In this document: positions 58,484 through 64,000 of the stretch, piece after piece | How the letters are laid out: every line of letters begins with the position of its first letter | How positions within the stretch are numbered: position 1 is the stretch's first letter | From: Geobacter sp. | GTDB taxonomy: Bacteria; Desulfobacterota; Desulfuromonadia; Geobacterales; Pseudopelobacteraceae | Reading direction: 5' to 3' | DNA: 64,000 nucleotides | NCBI GenBank assembly: GCA_009684515.1 | Contig: WKKS01000001.1 | Span: 1 to 64,000, forward strand | Translations under genes and position numbers: made by a program | The notes under the pieces: model-generated | Database searches by the model: none | Seen by the model: only the letters and a program-made list of their open reading frames with translations | Told to the model about the DNA's origin: nothing

Positions 58484-59074
58484 TCAGTAGTAGACGGACA
58501 CTCCAATCAGTATTTTGCTGGAGTTGAGCGGTTCATTAGGCTTGGCCGTATCGGCATTTGAAATGTGGTGATAGCGATATTCCAAGTTCAGTGCTGTTTT
58601 TTTATCAATAAAATACTGCAGACCGGTACCGGCCTGATAACTGAAGCAGAGTTTCGACCCCATGGTCGGCAAACCCAAATCTACAAACAACGGCCCACCT
58701 CCGGCAAACAGGTAAGGTACAAACTCATCCAGGCTGGTGAATCGCCATTGGCCCAATGCGTACATTCCAAACATGGAGCGGCCATCATTACTTGCAGCCA
58801 GATGAAATGGAAGCTCCATCACGATCTCATGCCTTCCCTGATACCAACTTCCCCTGCCAACTTCATCAGAGAGAAAATAACCGCCCCTCAATATCAGATC
58901 CCAAGTCTGAATCTGATGGCGGGTCGCTCCAAAACCGACATGGGAGATGCCGTAGCCGGTCAACACTCCATATTCCCCGGTCGCGGTGGAGATCAGCTTT
59001 TCAGCTGAAGCCGGTAATGCGGTTAGCAGCGTAATCAGCAGTGCAGACATCAAAGTTGTTTTAAAACAAGTCAT
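58484..59074 (-). CDS. PagL-like lipid A 3-O-deacylase (acyloxyacyl hydrolase)
   Basis: 196 residues with a signal peptide (cleavage near ASA-EK at 24) and an even pattern of beta strands ending in an aromatic residue (GVSVYY), as in outer-membrane barrels. The active motif YRYHHISNAD holds His170, Ser172 and Asn173, with KPN and PLN after it as in PagL. Known PagL removes a 3-O acyl chain from lipid A. It is probably an outer-membrane barrel. A link with the lipid operon at the window's left end is only a thought. Confidence 0.85.
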   Translation of the reverse strand: MTCFKTTLMSALLITLLTALPASAEKLISTATGEYGVLTGYGISHVGFGATRHQIQTWDLILRGGYFLSDEVGRGSWYQGRHEIVMELPFHLAASNDGRSMFGMYALGQWRFTSLDEFVPYLFAGGGPLFVDLGLPTMGSKLCFSYQAGTGLQYFIDKKTALNLEYRYHHISNADTAKPNEPLNSSKILIGVSVYY

Positions 59075-59307
59075 AGCTTGATCCTGTAGCCAGTAAACTG
59101 GAAATGATCACACATATGTAGTTACATCTGCAAAACAAAACTTTCCAAGCACAAAAAACAATTACTTACCTAAAACACAAACCGGAGTTCACACTACCCC
59201 GCCAGCTACAGCCTGTCAACGAAACTTGAAATTATGTTTAGTTACAGTAAGTTGCAAACTGGTTTTTGAAATAACCAGTACATTATCCTGCCAAAACAAA
59301 AGCGGGT

Positions 59308-59335
59308 TTGACCATACCTGATTACCTGCTATCAT
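59308..59335 (+). promoter_or_regulatory. Candidate promoter for the monoheme cytochrome and selenothioredoxin
   Basis: TTGACC (59308-59313), a 16-nt spacer, and TATCAT (59330-59335) lie 36 nt upstream of the cytochrome start. The rest of the divergent stretch from 59075 contains no gene I can support. Confidence 0.45.
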
Positions 59336-59371
59336 TATGGACGTAGCTTATTACTGAAACGGAGGTTCACA

Positions 59372-59692
59372 ATGAATCGAACTGGCATGGTATTGATGGC
59401 ACTGTTTTTTCTGACATCCGCAGCCTCGGCGGCCGATGCCCCTTCCGTGGAAAACGGAATGAAACTGTTCAACAGCAGCTCGCTTGGTAAGAATGACAGA
59501 AGTTGTGCTGCTTGCCATCCAGATGGCAAAGGCTTGGAAGACGCTTCGGACTCAGATCATGCGACAATGGCAAAGATTGCAAACAAGTGCATCGTGAAGG
59601 CACTTAAAGGGAAAGCGCTTGGTGACGATTCTCCTGAAATGACCTCGCTCGTCATGTACATGAAAACGCTAGGAAAAACCAAGTCCAAATAA
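59372..59692 (+). CDS. Small periplasmic monoheme cytochrome c
   Basis: 106 residues with a signal peptide (cleavage near ASA-AD, about 21) and one heme site CAACH. Possible axial Met residues occur in the C-terminal MTSLVMYMKTLG. The ribosome site GGAGG is 6 nt upstream. The mature protein of about 85 residues is of class I size. The selenothioredoxin gene follows by 57 nt in the same direction, with no terminator between, so both may share a transcript. Confidence 0.88.
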   Translation: MNRTGMVLMALFFLTSAASAADAPSVENGMKLFNSSSLGKNDRSCAACHPDGKGLEDASDSDHATMAKIANKCIVKALKGKALGDDSPEMTSLVMYMKTLGKTKSK

Positions 59693-59749
59693 CTGTCGAG
59701 TGCTGTTGAAATGAAATATTAATCACGGGATATACAGGGGGGAACGGAG

Positions 59750-60187
59750 ATGAGTTTTTACATTGTAAGCTGCCCATCCTGCGGCGCCGGCAACCGCATC
59801 CCAGCAGAAAAGGAAGGAAAACAAGGGCGATGTGGAGGCTGTAAAACCGTATTACCACGTATGTACTGGCGTCCACAGCAGTTGACCGACAACAATTTTG
59901 ACAGTTTTATCGCCGGATATCCCGGGCCAGTACTGGCGGAGTTTTGGGCACCCTGGTGACCACACTGCGTCTCGTTCGCACCGGCGGTGCGAATAATTGC
60001 AGAAAAACTGGCCGGACAGGCCGCTGTCATACAGATCAACACACAGGTCAGTCCGGCTCTGGCGTCACGTTTTGGCGTGCGCGGCATACCGGTGATTATG
60101 CTGCTGCGCAACGGACGAACGGTGGAGCAGATTGCCGGTGCACAGACTGTTGAGGCGGTGCTGTCCTGGTTTCGGCGACATGTTTAA
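59750..60187 (+). CDS. Selenocysteine-containing TrxC-like thioredoxin (in-frame TGA read as Sec)
   Basis: The open frame stops at TGA 59957-59959 but continues in the same phase to TAA at 60187, giving 145 residues with U70. The N-terminal zinc ribbon (CPSC, CGGC) is typical of thioredoxin 2. The TGA replaces exactly the first catalytic Cys: AEFWAPW-U-PHC (Cys73). Downstream the thioredoxin fold is intact (VRIIAEKLAGQAAV, SRFGVRGIPVIMLLRNG with cis-Pro, and VEAVLSWF). A SECIS-like hairpin begins 14 nt after the TGA, and tRNA-Sec is encoded 30 bp downstream. Selenothioredoxins with U-x-x-C are known in deltaproteobacteria. The PH pair, as in DsbA's CPHC, points to a more oxidising protein. 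No signal peptide, so cytoplasmic. Confidence 0.88.
59974..59994 (+). promoter_or_regulatory. SECIS-like hairpin in the selenothioredoxin mRNA
   Basis: TTCGCACC (59975-59982) pairs perfectly with GGTGCGAA (59986-59993) around GGC; a G-T pair extends it by one. The apical loop lies about 23-25 nt after the TGA, within the window used by bacterial SECIS elements (about 16-37 nt), and carries a G-rich loop as needed for SelB. Confidence 0.75.
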
Positions 60188-60217
60188 AATAACAGCACAG
60201 ATGCTGGATTTAATTAA

Positions 60218-60315
60218 TGGCGGAGGCACATGGGAATCGAACCCACCGAGGAAATTTCTCATCCCCCCCACCGGTTTTGAAGACCGGGCGGCCCACCAGC
60301 GACCGACGTACCTCC
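60218..60315 (-). tRNA. selC: Selenocysteine tRNA (anticodon UCA)
   Basis: 98 nt on the minus strand, with an 8-bp acceptor stem (GGAGGTAC with GTGCCTCC, one G-U), discriminator G and encoded CCA. The anticodon arm GGTCTTCAAAACC has anticodon TCA. The long variable arm (GGGGGGGATGAGAAATTTCCTC region) and T-arm GGTTCGATTCCC are as in bacterial tRNA-Sec. It lies convergent to the selenothioredoxin, 30 bp from its stop. selA and selB are not in the window. Confidence 0.96.
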
Positions 60316-60394
60316 GAGAGCAACCGTTGTACTATTTCGGAGCCATTTCCTCAAGATGTTTTAGCGGTTCGGCATTAATTGCCTTCGCTTACCA

Positions 60395-61054
60395 TCATTG
60401 CGCCAAAATCCTCCAGACACCCAATATCCCCAACAGCATTACAATTGCACCCATAAATCTTTGAAAGACCCCGCGACCCAAAGCAGATACAGTTGATGCA
60501 ACCTGGCCGAATGCCAGCAGTACCGGAAGTGTTCCCAGGCCGAAGGCGAGCATCATCGTCCCACCCTTCACGGTTGAGCCGCTGGTGGCAGCTGAGATAA
60601 GAACCCCGTAGACCAGTCCACAGGGGATCAGTCCCATCAGCAGGCCGGCCGGGATGGCCGCCAATACAGAACTACTGCCGCTTACCTGTGACAGCAGCTT
60701 CTGCACAAACCCGAATCCGGCGCCGTCCAGCGCTGATATTCCGAGTGCTCGAACACCGAACAGGGTAAACAGGCCGATCGCAACCACAAACAGATTGGCT
60801 GCCACGAAGAGAGCGTTCTGGTATGGCCTGATTGATTCGAGCATTCCGGCCTGGGCGACAAAAGCGGCCAGTAGACCAAGCCCCGAATAGGTGGTAATGC
60901 GCCCAAGGTGATAGAACAGGTTGTAGAAAAAGCGCTGGGCGGCAGTGGCATCCCTGTTCGAGAGCGCCAGCGCGGTCACTATTCCGCCACACATGCCGAG
61001 ACAGTGTCCGCTGCCGGCCAATCCGGCCGAAAATGACAACCAGAGTTCCAGCAC
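60395..61054 (-). CDS. TauE/SafE-like (DsbD_2-type) integral membrane protein
   Basis: 219 residues with about six hydrophobic helices. The signature GSGHCLGMCGGIV at residues 15-27 and GLIPCGLVYGVL further on, with their paired Cys/Pro-Cys, define the sulfite-exporter/UreH-like family that resembles the DsbD membrane core. These proteins are linked with metal or redox transport in other genomes. It is the last gene of the rimI-pyrK-pyrD operon (4 nt from pyrD). Function here unknown. Confidence 0.82.
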   Translation of the reverse strand: MLELWLSFSAGLAGSGHCLGMCGGIVTALALSNRDATAAQRFFYNLFYHLGRITTYSGLGLLAAFVAQAGMLESIRPYQNALFVAANLFVVAIGLFTLFGVRALGISALDGAGFGFVQKLLSQVSGSSSVLAAIPAGLLMGLIPCGLVYGVLISAATSGSTVKGGTMMLAFGLGTLPVLLAFGQVASTVSALGRGVFQRFMGAIVMLLGILGVWRILAQ

Positions 61055-61058
61055 TCCG

Positions 61059-61973
61059 TCAGGTTTCCAGTGCGCCGATCAGGCTCTTGATATCGTCAAC
61101 GCCGTTTTCCACCAGCCAGGCTTCCATCTCCACAGCGATCTGCTGGGCGGCTCCCGGATTGATGAAGCTGGCGGTACCGACCTGAATCGCCGTGGCGCCG
61201 GCCAGGATAAATTCCAGCGCATCAGTGGCGTTCATGATTCCGCCGATGCCGATGATCGGCACTTTGACGGCCTTGGCCACCTGCCAGACCATCCGCAGAG
61301 CAACCGGCTTGATGGCCGGACCGGAAAATCCCCCGGTGATATTGGCCAGGACCGGACGGCGACGGTTCAGGTCGATCGCCATGCCGGTCAGGGTGTTGAT
61401 CAGCGAGAGGCAGTCGGCACCGGCATCTTCACAGGCTTTGGCCATGGCAACCACGTCGGTTACGTTGGGAGAAAGCTTGACGATCAACGGCTTACTGGTA
61501 ACAGCGCGGCAGGCCTTGACGACACTGGCGGCGCACTCCGGATCGGTTCCAAAGACGATGCCACCCTGCTTGACATTCGGGCAGGAGATATTGACTTCCA
61601 GCCCGGCCACTTCCGGAATCTGATCAAGCCGTCCGGCCAGCTCGGCATATTCATCAATAGTGTTGCCGAAGAAGTTGGCAATGGCCGGAGTGTTTACCGA
61701 TTGGAGAAAGGGAACTTTTTTCTGGATAAAGGCATCAATCCCGACATTCTGCAATCCGATGGCGTTCAGCATGCCTCCCGGAGTTTCCACAATGCGCGGG
61801 GTCGGATTTCCGGCACGCGGTTTCAGCGAAAGACCTTTGGTGACAAAAGCGCCGATTTTCTCCAGGTCAACGTATTCGGCAAACTCCTCGCCGTAGCCAA
61901 AGGTGCCGGAGGCGGTCATGACCGGGTTACGCAGTTGCATCCCGGCCAGATTAACGGTCATATCAGGTTTCAT
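61059..61973 (-). CDS. pyrD: Dihydroorotate dehydrogenase B, catalytic subunit
   Basis: 304 residues, the length of the PyrDB type. Typical blocks are [48 protein letters not shown], and KLSPNVTD. The loop holding the Cys base of class 1B is present in NISCPN. The FMN protein oxidises dihydroorotate to orotate in pyrimidine synthesis, passing electrons to PyrK. It is 1 nt after the pyrK stop. Confidence 0.96.
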   Translation of the reverse strand: MKPDMTVNLAGMQLRNPVMTASGTFGYGEEFAEYVDLEKIGAFVTKGLSLKPRAGNPTPRIVETPGGMLNAIGLQNVGIDAFIQKKVPFLQSVNTPAIANFFGNTIDEYAELAGRLDQIPEVAGLEVNISCPNVKQGGIVFGTDPECAASVVKACRAVTSKPLIVKLSPNVTDVVAMAKACEDAGADCLSLINTLTGMAIDLNRRRPVLANITGGFSGPAIKPVALRMVWQVAKAVKVPIIGIGGIMNATDALEFILAGATAIQVGTASFINPGAAQQIAVEMEAWLVENGVDDIKSLIGALET

Positions 61974-61974
61974 T

Positions 61975-62793
61975 TCAATCCCTCCACTTCAATTCGCCCG
62001 ATTCAAAGACCGGCCCTTCGGTACAGACACAGCGGAAATCCGGTGTTTCGGGCGAATGTTTGTGTCCCGGTGCAACGCACCCCAGACAGGCACCCACGCC
62101 GCAGGCCATGTAACCTTCCAGTGACACCTGGCAGGAAATGCCCCGCTCGGCGGCAATATTGGCTACAGCATTCAACATGCCATGCGGACCGCAGGCATAG
62201 ATGGTGGCCTTGCCGTCCAAGGCATCCAGACGGCGCAGCAGCGCTTCGGTCACCAGACCGCACTCCCCCAGCGAACCATCCTCGGTGGCGGTATAACATT
62301 CCACCCCCAGGCGCTCGAACTCGGTAATACAGAGGACATCGTCACGTGTCCGGCCACCGGCAAACAGCCGCACCGGCGACTTTTTGACCAGCTCTTTAGC
62401 CAGCAGATAAAGCGGAGCCAAGCCAACACCGCCACCGACGATAAGCTTCTCCTCATCGTCCGCTCCAAGATCGAAACCTTTGCCCAACGGGCCAAGGATA
62501 TCCAGCAGATCGGTCTTGTGCAGGGTTGAAAGCATGGCGGTCCCCTTCCCCACCACCCGGTACAGCATCTCGAAATACGGCTGGGTCATGGCGCCGCTCT
62601 GTGCTGGAATATGAACGCCGACATCAAAGACACCGAATGGACGCCTTAACAGTGGATCAATGGCGCCGTTGACCCGCACCATTACAAATTGGCCGGGCGC
62701 GGCGCTGGCAAATTCGGGGGGAGCGGTCATGCGCATCCGCCAGTAACCGGGCGAGACCTCCGCATTGGAAAGAATCATGGATGTAAACTGCAT
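61975..62793 (-). CDS. pyrK: Dihydroorotate dehydrogenase B, electron-transfer subunit
   Basis: 272 residues of the ferredoxin-NADP reductase family: FAD-binding [14 protein letters not shown]-binding [13 protein letters not shown], and a C-terminal [2Fe-2S] site in [14 protein letters not shown] (three of the four Cys) with a further Cys in FRCVC. It passes electrons from PyrD to NAD. It is coupled to pyrD and 1 nt downstream of rimI. Confidence 0.95.
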   Translation of the reverse strand: MQFTSMILSNAEVSPGYWRMRMTAPPEFASAAPGQFVMVRVNGAIDPLLRRPFGVFDVGVHIPAQSGAMTQPYFEMLYRVVGKGTAMLSTLHKTDLLDILGPLGKGFDLGADDEEKLIVGGGVGLAPLYLLAKELVKKSPVRLFAGGRTRDDVLCITEFERLGVECYTATEDGSLGECGLVTEALLRRLDALDGKATIYACGPHGMLNAVANIAAERGISCQVSLEGYMACGVGACLGCVAPGHKHSPETPDFRCVCTEGPVFESGELKWRD

Positions 62794-62794
62794 C

Positions 62795-63256
62795 TTAGGT
62801 TGTCTCCTTAATATTTTTTTCCATCAAAATCGCATTTTCGGTCGCTTCGTAATAGTTGGCCCTGATTCCGGTCCTTTTAAAGCCGAGCGCCTCGTACAAC
62901 CCGATTGCCGCAAGGCCTGATTCACGAACTTCCAGAGCCATAAATTCGGCGTCTTTCTCCCTGGCCACTTCAAAAGCCTTTTCCATCAAATGACGTCCTA
63001 TCCCCCTGCCGCGCTGATCAACGGCTACGGCAATATCAAGTATCTGCGCTTCCTCAAACAATGACATCAGGCAGACATAACCGGCAATCCGGCCATCATA
63101 TTCTGCTATATAAGGAAAAGAGTGCGGTGAAGCGATTTCATGCTGGAAATGTTCACGTTTCCACGGTACCGGAAACGATGACTGTTCTATCAGCAGGACA
63201 GCATCAAGATCGGCTTCGCTCATCGGGCGTATGTTGGGAAGACTCTCTGGATTCAT
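62795..63256 (-). CDS. rimI: Ribosomal protein alanine N-acetyltransferase-like (GNAT)
   Basis: I start at ATG 63256 (MNPESLPNIRPMSEAD); the upstream frame to 63415 reads a nonsense leader and lies opposite the MarR start. The ribosome site is weak. The 153-residue protein has the GNAT acetyl-CoA loop VDQRGRGIGRHLME and the RimI phrases FPVPWKREHFQHEI, LEVRESGLAAIGLYEALGFKRTGIRANYYEATENAILM. It acetylates the N-terminal Ala of ribosomal protein S18 or similar targets. It shares an operon with pyrK and pyrD. Confidence 0.88.
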   Translation of the reverse strand: MNPESLPNIRPMSEADLDAVLLIEQSSFPVPWKREHFQHEIASPHSFPYIAEYDGRIAGYVCLMSLFEEAQILDIAVAVDQRGRGIGRHLMEKAFEVAREKDAEFMALEVRESGLAAIGLYEALGFKRTGIRANYYEATENAILMEKNIKETT

Positions 63257-63374
63257 GACCGGACATAATATGTAAAGCGGCCTCTCTTGTAAACGCTTTA
63301 ATCTGTAATCCGGCATTGACAGCATACTGACTATATGCATAATGAGGATTATTTTGAATGCGGGGTATAAAGAT

Positions 63375-63818
63375 ATGTACGACATAGAAAATAGCATTGG
63401 ATTCCTGCTTTCCAAGGGGTATCAACGTTCCTGGGCCCTGCTGCGGGAAGAGATCGACCAGTTTGATCTGACCCCGCCGCAATTCGGACTGTTGGCATTT
63501 CTCTGGCTAGAGGATGGCCTGACCCAGACGGAGTTATCCGAGAAGGGACAGATCGACCGCACCACTATCGGCGGGCTGATTGACCGCCTGGAAAAAACAG
63601 GCCTGGTGGAACGACGCCAGCATCCGCAAGACCGGCGGGCTTACAAAATCCACCTGACAAAACGCGGCCGCGATCTGGAAGGTCCATTGTGTGAATGCGC
63701 CAGACGGACCCTGGCCCGCTTCACCAAGGGTCTTAATGAACAGGAAGTCAATGAACTCAGGCGAATGCTGCTGATCTTGAGGGGAGAAAGGAGTGTCTAT
63801 GATTTTCCGACCTGCTAG
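63375..63818 (+). CDS. MarR-family transcriptional regulator
   Basis: I use ATG 63375 (MYDIENSIGFLLSKGYQRSW). The 147-residue protein has the winged-helix of MarR: LTQTELSEKGQIDRTTIGGLIDRLEKTGLVERRQHPQDRRAYKIHLT with the DRR wing. It overlaps the tolC-like gene by 20 nt, so it probably represses its own efflux operon in response to a phenolic or drug-like ligand. Confidence 0.9.
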   Translation: MYDIENSIGFLLSKGYQRSWALLREEIDQFDLTPPQFGLLAFLWLEDGLTQTELSEKGQIDRTTIGGLIDRLEKTGLVERRQHPQDRRAYKIHLTKRGRDLEGPLCECARRTLARFTKGLNEQEVNELRRMLLILRGERSVYDFPTC

Positions 63819-64000
63819 TTTTATTTGCGCAGTTTTACTTTCCGTATCAGCTCAATGCTGGGCAGCACCGCTGACACTTCAGGAATGTTTGCAGAAAGCC
63901 AGGGAGAACAACCAGGCACTCAAGAGCGCCGCCTGGGATACCCGTCTGGCGCAGGAAAATCTGCGGCTGGCAACTTCAAGCGACTATCCGCGGATTGATG
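63799..64000 (+). CDS. TolC-type outer-membrane efflux protein, N-terminal part
   Basis: The start ATG 63799 has AGGAG 5 nt upstream, inside the end of the MarR gene. The first 67 codons encode a signal peptide (cleavage near CWA-AP) and the TolC-like start LTLQECLQKARENNQALKSAAWDTRLAQENLRLA. The remainder is outside the window. Together with the MarR gene it marks the start of an RND- or MFP-type efflux operon. Confidence 0.85.
   Translation, partial: MIFRPASFICAVLLSVSAQCWAAPLTLQECLQKARENNQALKSAAWDTRLAQENLRLATSSDYPRID

Noticed and set aside
59987..60187. 66-residue separate gene after the TGA
   Set aside because: It is the C-terminal half of the selenothioredoxin in the same frame; no own ribosome site.
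60132..60464. 110-residue plus-strand frame across selC
   Set aside because: It runs antisense through the selenocysteine tRNA and into the TauE-like gene; no ribosome site or family match.
60945..62327. 460-residue plus-strand frame
   Set aside because: It lies entirely antisense to pyrD/pyrK, which are certain; a codon-bias shadow with low-complexity His/Arg/Asp text.

Overview
The window reads like a chromosomal piece of a deltaproteobacterium of the Geobacter group (Desulfuromonadales / Geobacterales). The main pointers are a PpcA-like triheme c7 cytochrome, a three-subunit fumarate reductase/succinate dehydrogenase in the order frdC-frdA-frdB, a membrane-bound uptake hydrogenase in small-large-cytochrome b-protease order, many HD-GYP/GGDEF/PilZ and two-component proteins, and a selenoprotein next to selC. 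The species cannot be fixed from this alone.

Layout. Positions 1-262: the 5' end of a 16S rRNA gene (minus strand) with its promoter and boxA. 387-14590: one tightly packed minus-strand operon of 16 genes, mostly joined by 1-38 nt overlaps. It combines a type II fatty-acid/polyketide-like set (active ketosynthase, degenerate ketosynthase partner, FabG-like reductase, hotdog dehydratase, hotdog thioesterase, FabD-like acyltransferase, acyl carrier protein) with three cobalamin-binding radical SAM enzymes and a fourth SPASM-like radical SAM enzyme, an LpxL-like acyltransferase, a glycosyltransferase, a polysaccharide deacetylase, and LolA- and LolB-like export proteins. I infer that it makes an unusual modified acyl lipid delivered to the outer membrane; the product is unknown. 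14722-15630: an orphan Cas6-like gene with no array or other cas gene. 15705-19076: frdCAB. 19421-24270: tgt, a GGDEF protein with a partner lipoprotein, small unknowns, and the hydrogenase protease. 24355-27874: the rest of the hydrogenase operon.

28070-47657 is housekeeping and signalling: ppk1, a hybrid histidine kinase, a methyltransferase, an HD-GYP-PilZ protein beside a PilZ-acetyltransferase-like protein, a Rep/UvrD helicase, a DUF255 thioredoxin-domain protein, a TPR protein, and a kinase/sigma-54 regulator pair. 47803-49140: tRNA-Arg(UCG), an RluA-type pseudouridine synthase and the c7 cytochrome. 49162-49850 is a small gene graveyard with a decayed IS1595-type transposase end and a broken AraC regulator. 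50025-51929: glnB-glnA under a clear sigma-54 promoter.

52073-59074 carries a PilZ protein, an M23 peptidase, an aldolase-like protein, a strong orphan non-coding RNA candidate (55131-55426), a patatin, AcpH-like, cupin, HIT and PagL-like proteins, and a 40-codon remnant of a YjbQ-family gene. 59372-60315 holds a monoheme cytochrome and then a thioredoxin whose catalytic cysteine codon is an in-frame TGA, followed by a SECIS-like hairpin; the selenocysteine tRNA gene selC lies 30 bp downstream on the other strand. 60395-63256 is a TauE/SafE-like protein, pyrD, pyrK and rimI. The window ends with a MarR regulator and the start of a TolC-type efflux gene.
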